Numbered from the stretch's first letter, positions 8,338 through 16,442 are shown. The stretch is 36,469 bases of DNA from Novosphingobium lentum NBRC 107847 (GCF_001590965.1 NZ_BCTW01000028.1:1-36469), one strand, 5' to 3'. Translations and numbers: made by a program. The notes: a model not told the origin generated them from the sequence alone.

Positions 8338-9072
8338 ATGCTGGCAGTCGAAACCGAACTCAGAAGCTGGATGATCTGCGGGCTTGGCGGAGACGCCACG
8401 GCGCATACCTTGCTGCTGCGCGCGCCAATCTACCTCAACAATTACCGCAGCCAGCTGCTCGGATGTCTTGAGGACAGCTTTCCGCAAACGCTTGCGTGGA
8501 TCGGCAGTCACAGCTTTCGCGCTGCAGCGGCCAGGCACATCGCGCGGTGTCCACCATCAAGCTGGACCCTGGATGATTACGCACAAGGCTTTCCCGGTGC
8601 CTTGGCCGGCGCGTGGCCGAACGATCCGGAAATCGGCGAACTCGCGCGGCTCGAACAGGCGCTTGCCGACGCCCTCATCGCACCGGATGCAGCCGTTTTG
8701 ACCGTCGCCGATCTTGCCGAGACCGACTGGGACCAGGCCGCGCTGCGGCTGGCGCCTTCATGCGCAATGCTCGATCTGCTCACCAACGCTGCGGAAATCT
8801 GGAGCGCACTGACCGAAGGGATAACGGCACCGGCCTCCGACCTGGGCGATGGCCATCGGGTGGTGCTGGTCTGGCGTCGCGACTGGACCTGCCGGTTCCG
8901 GCAGCTCGAACCTGACGAAGCGGCCGTGCTCATTGCCATCGGCAACGATGGCAAACGTTTCTCGACGATCTGTGAACATCTGGTTGGACAGCTGGGCAAA
9001 CGCGAAGGCATCGCACGCGCAGGCGCGTTGCTCGTGCAGTGGGCTCAGGATGGTGTACTTTGCCCGCCATGA
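8338..9072 (+). CDS. DUF2063 (HvfC/BufC N-terminal domain) protein
   Basis: 244 residues. The N-terminal half matches the DUF2063 pattern seen in HvfC/BufC: LLRAPIYLNNYRSQLLGCL, then EDSFPQTLAWIG, then HIARCPPSSWTLDDYAQGF and LARLEQALADAL. In known systems BufC partners a DUF692 (MNIO) enzyme, BufB, to modify cysteines of a small secreted peptide. No DUF692 gene is present here. Instead the stop codon overlaps the start of a ferritin-like gene (ATGA). The C-terminal half (about residues 130-244) is the more variable winged-helix-like region. The family call is good; its role in this setting is unknown. Confidence 0.75.
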   Translation: MLAVETELRSWMICGLGGDATAHTLLLRAPIYLNNYRSQLLGCLEDSFPQTLAWIGSHSFRAAAARHIARCPPSSWTLDDYAQGFPGALAGAWPNDPEIGELARLEQALADALIAPDAAVLTVADLAETDWDQAALRLAPSCAMLDLLTNAAEIWSALTEGITAPASDLGDGHRVVLVWRRDWTCRFRQLEPDEAAVLIAIGNDGKRFSTICEHLVGQLGKREGIARAGALLVQWAQDGVLCPP

Positions 9073-9782
9073 TCCCAACTCCGCAAACCCCACCCGTCGT
9101 CGCGGTTCCGCTGTCGGGCAGTGAGGCTCGGCGCTGGTGCTTTGTGGTCCCGGGAAGATTGAATCCGATCCCGTGCGAGTGGGACATTGCGCCACGTCAC
9201 GGACAATCGATGGCGCGAATGCTGTCGCTGCTCGGGTGCGGTGAGGAAGCTGCCTGTCTGTCGTTCGATCGATTGCAACGCATGGCCCCTGCGGCGCATG
9301 ATGCGCTTGCGGCTGTCGCCCGTGACGAGCGGGTCCATGATGCGCTGCTGCGCGGACTGCTGGCGCGATTGCCCCCGGCCGGACCGAACAGCCGGGCTCT
9401 CGTCGCCATGCGCTCTGTCCACAAGGGGCTTGGTCAGGGCGATCCGGGTCTGCAATGTGCCGGGATCGCCGCGCTGGACAGTGCCGTCTGCACACTGCTG
9501 AGTGGGATGCTCCGGCGCGGCACCCATCTGCCGTGGCATGGCCCGTTGCGCGCCGTCCTCCGCAAGATTCGCGACGATGAGGCCCGCCACGTCGCTGTGA
9601 CCCAAGCGATCGCACTCAGAAACGGCGAAACCAATAAGCTGCGTGCCGCAGCCGCCCAGTTGCGCCACGATCTTGTCGTTGCACTCACGCTCGCAGGGAA
9701 CGATTTCGAGGCGCTGGGCATCGATCCGGACCGAACGCTTGCCGCGATCGCCGGGCTTCCGACGGGACTGTTGCGATCATGA
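9069..9782 (+). CDS. Ferritin-like diiron protein
   Basis: 237 residues starting at ATG 9069, overlapping the previous stop by 4 bp. Two ExxH motifs typical of a four-helix diiron carboxylate protein are visible: ARDERVH (Glu87, His90) and RDDEARH (Glu171, His174). Glu59/60 could supply the first-helix ligand, and Asp137 in GIAALDSAV sits where the third-helix glutamate is usual. It could be an iron-dependent oxidase or oxygenase acting on the product of this operon, or an iron-binding helper. The gene is embedded between a BufC-like gene and a KAS III gene, with 4-bp overlaps on both sides, so translation is probably coupled. No specific named family recognised. Confidence 0.7.
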   Translation: MIPTPQTPPVVAVPLSGSEARRWCFVVPGRLNPIPCEWDIAPRHGQSMARMLSLLGCGEEAACLSFDRLQRMAPAAHDALAAVARDERVHDALLRGLLARLPPAGPNSRALVAMRSVHKGLGQGDPGLQCAGIAALDSAVCTLLSGMLRRGTHLPWHGPLRAVLRKIRDDEARHVAVTQAIALRNGETNKLRAAAAQLRHDLVVALTLAGNDFEALGIDPDRTLAAIAGLPTGLLRS

Positions 9783-10819
9783 CCGACCAGGTCTGGACCC
9801 TCCGCCACGAGCTTGCGGTGCTGGGCAGCGGCGTTGCTCTTCCGGGCGCACCGGTAAGCACCGATGCGCTGGTTGCCATGATCGAGCAGCGCTTTGGCTT
9901 TGCGCGTTGCAAGCAGGCACTGGCGATCGCCCGGCGGCTTGATATCCGGTCACGCCATGTCAGCCGTGCGTTCGAGGCGCGGCACGAGGACGCCTTGCCG
10001 GGCCGGACGAACCCTGATCTCGCGGCAAAAGCGGTGCAGGCTGCGCTGGACGATGCAGGTCTCGCCATCGGCGATCTCGGTTATCTGATCGGGCATACCA
10101 CCACGCCCGAACAACTGCTGCCCCCCAACATCGCGCTGGTCGCTGATCGACTTGGCTATCGGGGGCCGTTCGTCGAGCTGCGACAGGCCTGCACCGGCTT
10201 TGCCAACGCGCTGATGATTGCTTGCGGGCTTCTGGCCGACGCCGGATCCGCCCCGGTCGCGATTGTTGGTTCCGAAACCGGCTCGCTGTTCTTCGATCCG
10301 GGCAGCCTTGATGATGAGGCGGGCCAGATCGTCAATCTCATCCAGATGGGCGACGGTGCCGGGGCAGTGATCCTCGGTCCGCGCCGCTCGACCGGAGACG
10401 CCATCGTCGCCGGCTGGTTCGGCGCAGCCGGGCTAGGCCGGGAGCCGGGCATCCAGCTCAAATCGGGAGCAACCGAATTCGACCACGATTTCGCTGCCGT
10501 CGCCGCGCACGGACCGGCGCTGTTCGAGGCGGGCGCGCAAGTGCTTGCGCGGCTGGGATATCCGCTGGCTGGTTGCGACTGGATCGTGCCGCATCAGGTC
10601 AGCGGGAAGATCGGCGCGCTTGCCGCCGATCACTTCACGCTTCCGCCCGAGCGCTTCTTCGGCAATGCCGCGCATATCGGCAACACCGGCTCCGCAGCGA
10701 TCTGGATCGCATTGTCCGAGCTGCGCCAGCGTGGCCTTGCGCCCGCCGCAACCCTTGCCACGCTGGGTGCCGAAGCGAGCAAGTTCATGCATGGGGGCTT
10801 CGTTTATCGTCATGGTTGA
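9779..10819 (+). CDS. 3-oxoacyl-ACP synthase III-like condensing enzyme
   Basis: 346 residues, KAS III (FabH-like) fold. The full catalytic set is present: Cys138 in QACTGFAN, His272 in VPHQVSGKIG and Asn302 in HIGNTGSAA. FabH family members condense a short acyl-CoA with malonyl-ACP or transfer acyl groups in natural-product pathways. Housekeeping fabH normally sits with plsX; here it is translationally coupled to a diiron protein (4-bp overlap) and to an ABC exporter (8-bp overlap). That points to a specialised acylation or condensation whose product may be exported. Start and stop overlaps support the chosen start. The function beyond the family is inference. Confidence 0.88.
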   Translation: MTDQVWTLRHELAVLGSGVALPGAPVSTDALVAMIEQRFGFARCKQALAIARRLDIRSRHVSRAFEARHEDALPGRTNPDLAAKAVQAALDDAGLAIGDLGYLIGHTTTPEQLLPPNIALVADRLGYRGPFVELRQACTGFANALMIACGLLADAGSAPVAIVGSETGSLFFDPGSLDDEAGQIVNLIQMGDGAGAVILGPRRSTGDAIVAGWFGAAGLGREPGIQLKSGATEFDHDFAAVAAHGPALFEAGAQVLARLGYPLAGCDWIVPHQVSGKIGALAADHFTLPPERFFGNAAHIGNTGSAAIWIALSELRQRGLAPAATLATLGAEASKFMHGGFVYRHG

Positions 10820-11531
10820 GGCGCTGATCGATGTCACCGGACTGGCTTGCAGGCTTGGACGGCGATCGCTGATCAGCGGCGTCACGTTCACGCTCAGGCC
10901 GGGCGAAGTCATTGGGTTGGTCGGTGCGAACGGGGGCGGCAAGACGACAACCCTGCGCATGCTGGCGGGCCTGCTTCCTATCGACGCCGGGGTTGGTCAC
11001 GTGCTGGGTGCCAGGGTCGAAGATCGGGGGCGCCCGTGGCGACAGCTGGGCTACATGACCCAGAAGACCTCGCTCTATCCCGAGTTGTCGGTGCGCGAGA
11101 ATTTGCGCTTCCGCTGCGAAGTTTTTCGACTTTCCGGCAGTAGCGCGGTCATCGACGCCAGCGTTGCCGAATTTGGCCTCGAACCCGTCATTCATCGTCG
11201 GTCCGCGCACCTCTCGGGTGGCTGGGCCAAACGCGTCCAGTTCGCGGCGACGACGATCCATGCCCCCCGGCTGCTGCTGCTCGACGAGCCAACCGCAGGT
11301 CTTGATGCCGTGACCCGGCGCGAGCTCTGGCGATGGATCGAAACGCGTGCCGCCGCCGGATGTGGCGTGGTCATCAGCACGCACGACCTTGCAGAGGCCG
11401 AGCGGTTGAAGCGGATCATCTATTATCACGATGGGCTGGCCCGGAGCGAATGCGCTCCCTGTGACCTGCTCGCTGCTGCCGGGACGACCAGCCTTGAAGC
11501 GGCGATCGTCAAGCTGGCAGGTCGGCCATGA
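10812..11531 (+). CDS. ABC transporter ATP-binding protein
   Basis: 239 residues from ATG 10812; longer in-frame extensions only run into the KAS III gene. Walker A is GANGGGKTTT (about residues 38-47), the Q-loop lies in YMTQKTSLYP, the signature reads LSGGWAKRV (tryptophan in place of the usual glutamine), Walker B is LLLLDEPTAGLD, and the H-loop is ISTHD. It belongs with ABC-2 exporters of the YbhF/CcmA/drug type. It overlaps the KAS III stop by 8 bp and the permease start by 4 bp, so the two transporter genes are one unit. Substrate unknown. Confidence 0.93.
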   Translation: MVEALIDVTGLACRLGRRSLISGVTFTLRPGEVIGLVGANGGGKTTTLRMLAGLLPIDAGVGHVLGARVEDRGRPWRQLGYMTQKTSLYPELSVRENLRFRCEVFRLSGSSAVIDASVAEFGLEPVIHRRSAHLSGGWAKRVQFAATTIHAPRLLLLDEPTAGLDAVTRRELWRWIETRAAAGCGVVISTHDLAEAERLKRIIYYHDGLARSECAPCDLLAAAGTTSLEAAIVKLAGRP

Positions 11532-12631
11532 TGCCGGCATTGGTCGGCGTCGCGCGGCTCGAACTGCTGCGTTTGATCCGCTCGCCGATGGCCTTGTCGC
11601 TGCTGCTCGTCGTCCCGGCGTTTCAGGTCGTGCTGTTCGGCTATGCCATCAGGCCGGGCGAACATGCGATCACGGTCGCGATTGCAGCGCCGGGCCGCGA
11701 GGAAGCCGATCGTTTCGCCGAACGCCTGTCGCGCGAGTTGGGCATCCAGGTAGTGGAGCGCGACGTGGCACCGCGCAGCGCTGCCGCTGCGGTGCGTCTT
11801 GGCCGCGCACTCGCCGGGATCGACCTTCCCATCGTAAGGTCACCCGATCACCCCGATGCGCCAACTTTGCCGCTGCGGGTGACCGTGGACGGGAGCAACG
11901 CGCCACTCGCGCACTCCGCGATCGACCGGATCGAGAAGATCTACTGGCGTGAGCGTGCGCAGCGCGACAGGTTTGCGGATTTGCGCATGGGACTGGCGAT
12001 CGAACGGATCAACAATCCGCTCTTGCGCGACAGCTGGACGTTTCTGCCCTCGCTGAGCGGCGTGGTCGTGATGATCGCCGCACTGATGCTGGGTTGCCTC
12101 GGTGTGGCGCGCGAGCGGGAGGGCGGGACATGGGAAACGCTGCGCACGATGCCCATCGGATCGCTCGAGCTGGTGCTCGGCAAGCTGGCGCCCGGGACTG
12201 TCATCGGCACGGTGCAGGGGCTGGCGGTGATCGGATTGGCTCGCGGACTGTTCGGCGTTCCGCTGCCGGCCAATGCGGTCTGGCTGGGGCTGGTGGTCCT
12301 GCCGCTGTTCGCTGCGGTACATCTCGCGATTGGCCTCGCCATTTCAATGCGCGCGCGCACCCAGCTCGCAGCACTTCAGGGTGCAGTCGCGTTCTATCTG
12401 CCCGCCATGCTGCTGTCAGGTTTCCTCTACCCGGTCGAAACCATGCCACGCTGGGCGCAACTGCTGGGCAACGTGTTCCCGTTGACGCACTACGTCCGCG
12501 CCGCTCGACTGGCGTTGGTGCAAGGTGGTCGTGCAGAGGCAGTTCTGGCCACTGCCGCGCCGATTGCGGGATTGCTTGTCGTGGCGATCGCACTCGCTGT
12601 GCTGGGACGCAGGGTCGCGGTGGACGATTGA
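11528..12631 (+). CDS. ABC-2 type transporter permease
   Basis: 367 residues, the usual length of YbhR/YbhS/YhhJ-type permeases. One membrane segment near the N-terminus (LLLVVPAFQVVLFGYAI) is followed by a large extracytoplasmic domain. A C-terminal bundle of about five membrane segments begins at SGVVVMIAALMLGCLG and includes the conserved REREGGTWETLRTMPIGSLELVLGK-type coupling region and LLSGFLYPVETMP. It starts 4 bp inside the ATPase gene, and together they form a half-transporter pair that probably dimerises. The context suggests export of a product of the KAS III and diiron enzymes, but nothing in the sequence names the substrate. Confidence 0.92.
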   Translation: MMPALVGVARLELLRLIRSPMALSLLLVVPAFQVVLFGYAIRPGEHAITVAIAAPGREEADRFAERLSRELGIQVVERDVAPRSAAAAVRLGRALAGIDLPIVRSPDHPDAPTLPLRVTVDGSNAPLAHSAIDRIEKIYWRERAQRDRFADLRMGLAIERINNPLLRDSWTFLPSLSGVVVMIAALMLGCLGVAREREGGTWETLRTMPIGSLELVLGKLAPGTVIGTVQGLAVIGLARGLFGVPLPANAVWLGLVVLPLFAAVHLAIGLAISMRARTQLAALQGAVAFYLPAMLLSGFLYPVETMPRWAQLLGNVFPLTHYVRAARLALVQGGRAEAVLATAAPIAGLLVVAIALAVLGRRVAVDD

Positions 12632-12687
12632 TTGTAACCGAATGCCAGATTCCGCCGAATGACTGGAACTGATCCGGAGAATTCACC

Positions 12688-13077
12688 ATGTCACGCCTCG
12701 CATTCACCTTGGTCTTCGCTACGGCGATCGTTGCTCCCGTCGCGGCTCATGCGGCAACCCGTGTACCCTTCGAACAGGCGAGCTTTGCCGCTGCGCAAGC
12801 CGCCAACAAGCCGATCCTGCTCGAAGTTCACGCCTGGTGGTGCCCCACATGCGCTTCGCAATCGCGCACGATCGAAGCGGCGCTTGCCGATCCGCGCAAT
12901 CGCGATCTGGTGGTGTTCCGCATCAATTACGACAAGCAGAAGCCGCAGTGGCAGGCCTTCGGAGTTCATAAGCAAGGCACGTTGATCGCATACAGAGGAC
13001 GTCACGAGACCGGTCGGCTCGAGTTCGTCACCGACAAGGCCGCGATCAATGCCCTGATCGCGCGCGCGACAAGCTGA
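12688..13077 (+). CDS. Periplasmic thioredoxin-fold protein
   Basis: 129 residues. A signal peptide covers about the first 22 residues (ending AAHAA), followed by a small thioredoxin fold with the redox motif WCPTC (Cys52, Cys55) in EVHAWWCPTC. It resembles the C-terminal (gamma) domain of DsbD and small thiol reductases. The next gene starts 2 bp downstream and encodes the CcdA-type membrane electron carrier that would reduce it. Together they would pass electrons from cytoplasmic thioredoxin to periplasmic cysteines, possibly those of a secreted peptide or a metal protein. Ribosome site GGAG lies 8 bases before the ATG. Confidence 0.85.
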   Translation: MSRLAFTLVFATAIVAPVAAHAATRVPFEQASFAAAQAANKPILLEVHAWWCPTCASQSRTIEAALADPRNRDLVVFRINYDKQKPQWQAFGVHKQGTLIAYRGRHETGRLEFVTDKAAINALIARATS

Positions 13078-13079
13078 TC

Positions 13080-13805
13080 GTGGCCGGCGCGCTCAATCCG
13101 TTGCTGGGGTTTGCCGCTGGCGGCCTGACGATCCTGTCGCCATGCGTCCTGCCGCTGGTGCCTGTGGTGCTGGGCAGCGCCGCGCAGGCCAATCCGCGTG
13201 GTCCACTCGCGCTGGCGGCGGGGCTCATCCTGTCGTTCACGCTGACCGGGCTTGCTGTCGCCACGCTGGGATCGACAGCAGGGTTCGACCCCGATGTGTT
13301 GCGGAACGGTGGCGCGGTGCTGCTCATCGGCGCGGGAGTCCTGTTGGTCGTCCAACGGCTGCAGGATTGGCTGACACTGGCAGCTGGCCCCTTCGCTGCG
13401 TGGGCCCATGCGCGCCAGGCAGGTTTTGCGGGTCGGGGTCTAGCCGGGCAAGCGGCGATCGGCGTGCTGCTCGGGCTGGTGTGGAGCCCGTGTGTCGGCC
13501 CCACCCTCGGCGCGGCGATCGTTCTGGCTGCGCAAGGCAAGGATTTGCTGAGCGCGGCGACGACGATGGTCGCCTTCGGCCTTGGCATCGCCGCTGTGCT
13601 CCTTGTCATCGCCTATGGCGCGCGATCGGCTTTTGCACGCCGACGCTCGGGGCTGATGATGGCCGGAAAGGTCGGCAAACGTCTGCTGGGCGGCGTTCTG
13701 GTCGCCATGGGCACGCTCATCGTGACGGGCGGAGACCGGCTGCTCGAAGGCGTGATCCTGTCGCACCTGCCCCCGGCACTGGTCGACTTCAGTGTTCAGG
13801 TATAG
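13080..13805 (+). CDS. ccdA: CcdA/DsbD-beta-type transmembrane thiol transporter
   Basis: 241 residues with a GTG start immediately after the thioredoxin-like gene. It has six or so hydrophobic segments, and each half carries the family's membrane cysteine in an SPC motif: LSPCVLPLV (Cys22) and WSPCVGPTLG (Cys138). CcdA proteins carry electrons across the inner membrane to periplasmic thioredoxin-like partners. Here the partner is most likely the upstream gene product. A cytochrome c biogenesis role is possible but no ccm genes are nearby. Confidence 0.88.
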   Translation: MAGALNPLLGFAAGGLTILSPCVLPLVPVVLGSAAQANPRGPLALAAGLILSFTLTGLAVATLGSTAGFDPDVLRNGGAVLLIGAGVLLVVQRLQDWLTLAAGPFAAWAHARQAGFAGRGLAGQAAIGVLLGLVWSPCVGPTLGAAIVLAAQGKDLLSAATTMVAFGLGIAAVLLVIAYGARSAFARRRSGLMMAGKVGKRLLGGVLVAMGTLIVTGGDRLLEGVILSHLPPALVDFSVQV

Positions 13806-14328
13806 CGGCATATGTCTGCTGGTTCGAGGAACCGAGCGAAGATCAAGCACGCGAACGGCTTCTGCCTGAAGCTGACCATCCTGCTGCCGCTCCTGGCTGC
13901 CGGATTCAGCACAAGCTCCGCCTCTCCGGCACCTCAAGGGCATGGTCTGCAGGTGGTGGAACTGTTCCAGAGCCAGGGCTGCTCGTCCTGCCCGCCGGCC
14001 AATGCCAATGTCATGGCGCCGGGTGGTCGACCGGACGTGCTCACCTTGTCCTGGCAGGTAACCTACTGGGATTACCTTGGCTGCAAGGACAGCTTTGCCC
14101 AGCCGGTTTTTACGCAGAGGCAGCACGAATATGCCCGCGCATTGGGGCACGACGGGGTGCGGACTCCGCAAGTTGTCGTAAACGCGCGCGGCGACGTCGT
14201 CGGCGCAAACCAGGGCGAACTCGACGGCGCGTTGCGCAAGTCTGCTCGTGGCGGCGATGCCATCAGCCTCGTTCTGGGCCCGGGCAAGGTCGTCCTGTCC
14301 GGGGCCGCGACCAGCCCCGACCAGCCGC

Positions 14329-14484
14329 ATCGGCCGCAAGGCCATTGCCGCTTACTTCTCACCGGAGATGTCACTTGCGATGCACGTCTGCGCCAGGAAG
14401 CAAGGTCTCAGTCTTCAGGCGCTGATGGCCGAAGCTTTCGATGCCGTGTTGCGCAAATATGGCGAAAGCCCGATCGGTGGGTGA
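14329..14484 (+). pseudogene. Ribbon-helix-helix (plasmid antitoxin/ParG-like) C-terminal fragment
   Basis: In a different frame from the DUF1223 tail, about 50 residues reading RIGRKAIAAYFSPEM, then a helical stretch with ARKQGLSLQALMAEAF and LRKYGESPIGG, match the C-terminal ribbon-helix-helix domain of small proteins found beside ParA genes on alphaproteobacterial plasmids. The N-terminal part and any ParA partner are missing. It marks the left edge of the recombination scar. The family is from memory; the fragment may not be expressed. Confidence 0.5.
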
Positions 14485-14520
14485 TGCCCCGATACTCGAT
14501 GTCGCCAGATTTTCCAGATG

Positions 14521-14537
14521 TACGCATTGAATGCGTA
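14521..14537. promoter_or_regulatory. 17-bp palindrome, probable TA operator
   Basis: TACGCATT-G-AATGCGTA is a perfect inverted repeat 59 bp upstream of the TacA-like antitoxin start. A second imperfect pair, TGTAC (14565-14569) and GTACA (14581-14585), flanks a TATAA-like stretch. Ribbon-helix-helix antitoxins usually repress their own operon through such sites, so this is the likely autoregulatory operator. Confidence 0.55.
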
Positions 14538-14596
14538 TACGCCTTGAAGGGTGGTCTCGATTGCTGTACGTTATAAATGAGTACAGAAAGGAAGCA

Positions 14597-14878
14597 ATGA
14601 TGCCCCGCGTTGCAGTTCAGGATAGCGAGCGCATGAATCTCCGCGTGAAGTCGGATCAGAAAGCCCGACTGCTGCGTGCGGCGAGCCTGCGTAACACCGA
14701 TTTGACGGACTTCGTCCTGCGGTTGGCGCTCCGTGAGGCGGATGCCGTGATTGATGAGGCCGAGCGGCTCAATGTTTCGCGTCGGGACCAGGCGCGTCTG
14801 ATGGATTTGCTGGAAAATCCTCCTGCACCGAATGACAAGCTGCGTGCGGCGGCGGCGGCTTTACCCCGGTCCATATGA
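14597..14878 (+). CDS. tacA: DUF1778 (TacA-family) antitoxin
   Basis: 93 residues from ATG 14597, with AAAGGAAG just upstream; the adjacent ATG at 14600 is equally possible. The N-terminal ribbon-helix-helix is visible as RMNLRVKSDQKARLLRAA followed by the second helix NTDLTDFVLRLAL. The C-terminal half (DLLENPPAPNDKLRAA) is the toxin-neutralising tail typical of DUF1778 antitoxins. It overlaps the GNAT toxin by 4 bp (ATGA). It would repress its own promoter via the palindrome at 14521 and block the toxin's active site. Confidence 0.88.
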   Translation: MMPRVAVQDSERMNLRVKSDQKARLLRAASLRNTDLTDFVLRLALREADAVIDEAERLNVSRRDQARLMDLLENPPAPNDKLRAAAAALPRSI

Positions 14879-15402
14879 GCCTGCCCGAATGGCATGAAGA
14901 GCCGATCGCGAAATCGCACGATCGGAAAGGTTTCGATTGCGGTGATGTTGAGCTCAACACGTTTTTCCACAAGCACGCTCGCCAGAATCACGACGCAGGA
15001 AGTTCGAAAACTTTCTGTGCGATCAACGGTGCCGATCCTAGGCGGGTGCTCGGGTTCTACAGCCTGGCACCCGTCTCGATCGGCCATGGCCGACTGCCTG
15101 CCTCAGCAACCAGGGGCCTGGCGCAGCACGATGTCGGTGGTTTCCTGCTAGCGCGGATCGCAACGCATAGGGAGTACCAAGGGCAGGGGCTTGGCGGCCA
15201 ACTACTGCTGGCTGCCGGCAAACGGTGCCTACGTGTGGCAGCCGAAGCAGGAGGCATTTTGCTCGTCATCGATGCCAAGAACGAGCGGGCAGCCACCTGG
15301 TGCGAAGGCTATGGTGCCGTGCGATTGCAGGATATGCCCCTGAAGCTCGTGCTTCCGCTGACGACAATACGCCTTGCGCTCGAAGCGGCGGGCAAGTTCT
15401 GA
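14875..15402 (+). CDS. tacT: GNAT toxin (TacT-like, aminoacyl-tRNA acetyltransferase)
   Basis: 175 residues. The acetyl-CoA-binding motif is HREYQGQGLGGQLL (the R/QxxGxG/A signature), and the C-terminal CEGYGAVRL carries the tyrosine used as general acid in the family. The N-terminal FDCGDVELNTFFHKHARQ matches the opening of TacT-type toxins, which acetylate the amino group of charged tRNAs and stop translation. It is encoded directly after its DUF1778 antitoxin. Here it sits inside a recombination scar, where such modules help stabilise flanking DNA. It appears intact. Confidence 0.88.
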   Translation: MSLPEWHEEPIAKSHDRKGFDCGDVELNTFFHKHARQNHDAGSSKTFCAINGADPRRVLGFYSLAPVSIGHGRLPASATRGLAQHDVGGFLLARIATHREYQGQGLGGQLLLAAGKRCLRVAAEAGGILLVIDAKNERAATWCEGYGAVRLQDMPLKLVLPLTTIRLALEAAGKF

Positions 15403-15423
15403 TCCGCGGTTGCGCTTTCGCGT

Positions 15424-15639
15424 ATGGTCGCCGCGATCGTCATGGCATCGCCCGTCGATCCGTCAGACCTTCTGCGATGGTCGGCTGGACGGCTCGAACC
15501 CAATGCGGTGCCGACCTACGTCCAGGTCGTGCCCGCCATCCCCAAGACCGCGTCGGAGAAGCCGCAGGAGCGCTTTCGCGTCGCGATGTTTCAGGATCGG
15601 GCTGTGCCCATCCACACCATCGAAGGAGCCAGACCATGA
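15424..15639 (+). pseudogene. Acyl-CoA synthetase C-terminal fragment
   Basis: About 55 residues match only the extreme C-terminal lid domain of AMP-forming acyl-CoA ligases: MVAAIVMASPVDPSDLLRW, then AVPTYVQVVPAIPKTASEK. The 450 or more residues of the large domain are missing; the similarity begins abruptly 22 bp after the toxin gene. The stop overlaps the next fragment's ATG (ATGA), a relic of an old operon. The expected catalytic lysine region reads TASEKPQER, so the last motif is partly kept. Confidence 0.6.
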
Positions 15640-15770
15640 CCGATCCGCAAGTCGTCTTCTACGGGGCCAGCGGCTACACTGGTGAGCATGTGATGCGGAA
15701 GCTGGCAGAACGCGGCATCCCATTCATCGCTGCGGGCCGCAACAAGGCCAAGCTGGAACGGCGCATCCCC
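15636..15770 (+). pseudogene. NAD(P)-binding oxidoreductase N-terminal fragment
   Basis: About 45 residues, beginning MTDPQVVFYGASGYTGEHV, match the start of saccharopine-dehydrogenase-like NAD(P)-binding proteins (GASGYTG dinucleotide motif, then AAGRNKAKLERRI). The match ends near 15770 and the rest of the gene, normally over 350 residues, is absent. The frame continues as a meaningless read-through over opposite-strand remnants. Confidence 0.5.
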
Positions 15771-15960
15771 GGCGGGGCGCAAATCGAGTTTCTGCGTCCA
15801 GCCACATTCGGGCTGCTCCGCCAATGCGACGATGGCATCGGTGATCACATCCGGCTCAATCTGCCCCGGCTGGTGGCCGATGATGCCGTCGATGATCAGA
15901 TGCGCGACATGAACGCCCTGCGGCCAGTAGGCACGCGACAACGATTGCACCAGACCGCCG
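15756..15960 (-). pseudogene. Short-chain dehydrogenase C-terminal fragment
   Basis: On the minus strand about 65 residues read LVQSLSRAYWPQGVHVAHLI, then an acidic stretch and ECGWTQKLDLRPAGDAPF. This is the C-terminal part of a known SDR subgroup (LAQS-AREL-P-GIHVAHV and W-HELDLRP). The Rossmann fold and catalytic YxxxK are gone. It abuts the ParB-like remnant on one side and the oxidoreductase fragment on the other. Confidence 0.5.
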
Positions 15961-15977
15961 GGTGGCCGGCTGTCCGC

Positions 15978-16350
15978 CAACGGCTGGAACCGCATCGTCC
16001 GCGCTGTCAGGCGCATCAGGATCGCCCTCGGCCGCCTCGTCGATCAGCAGGTCGATCTCGGCCAGGCTGAACCCGGTGAGCTCGACGTCGAACTCGAGCT
16101 CGACGAGCGCCTGCAGTTCGATGGCAAGGATCTCGCGGTCCCATCCGGCGTTGAGCGACAGCATATTGTCGGCCAGCACGTAGGCGCGGCGCTCGGTCTG
16201 AGAGAGATGCGCCAGCGCAATGTCGGGACCAACTTCCACCCAAGAAGTTTGGCTGCCTGCACCCGGCCGTGGCCGGCGATGATCACGCCGTCTTCCGCCA
16301 CCAGCAACGGGTTGTTGAACCCGAAGCGGCTGATCGAGTCAGGGGCATGC
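15978..16350 (-). pseudogene. ParB-like nuclease domain protein, frameshifted fragment
   Basis: The minus strand encodes, in one frame, SISRFGFNNPLLVAEDGVII and AGHGRVQAAKLLGW (ParB/Srx-fold GHGR motif). After a frame change near 16235 it continues with AHLSQTERRAYVLADN, LNAGWDREILAIEL and a FDVELTGFSLAEIDLLI segment. In intact homologues these are continuous. Such proteins occur on plasmids, phages and beside DNA methylases. The N-terminus and anything after residue about 85 are also missing, so this is a dead remnant. Confidence 0.6.
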
Positions 16351-16442
16351 CAAACACTCAGAGCGCTAATGTCGCGCCCGATGTCAGCTGCTCGGTGACC
16401 ACTGTGCGGGCGTCATCCGCCCCTGAAGCCATCCGGTAACAG

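Larger units (their letters stand above)
13812..14576 (+). pseudogene. DUF1223 protein, C-terminally truncated and fused out of frame
   Basis: A DUF1223-type N-terminal half is clear: a secretion-type hydrophobic segment (about residues 19-38), then VVELFQSQGCSSCPPA with CxxC at Cys57/Cys60, the YWDYLG motif and TPQVVVN. Homology stops around residue 165-170 (near 14320). From there the frame runs through unrelated DNA that, in another frame, encodes a ribbon-helix-helix fragment, giving a nonsense tail to 14576. The usual C-terminal half of DUF1223 is missing. It follows ccdA by 6 bp, so it was probably part of the thiol-redox operon. It may still make a truncated thioredoxin-like domain. 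Confidence 0.7.

Noticed and set aside
9779..10819. Housekeeping fabH
   Set aside because: Context (diiron protein and ABC exporter, overlapping genes) and lack of plsX or other fatty-acid genes argue for a specialised enzyme.
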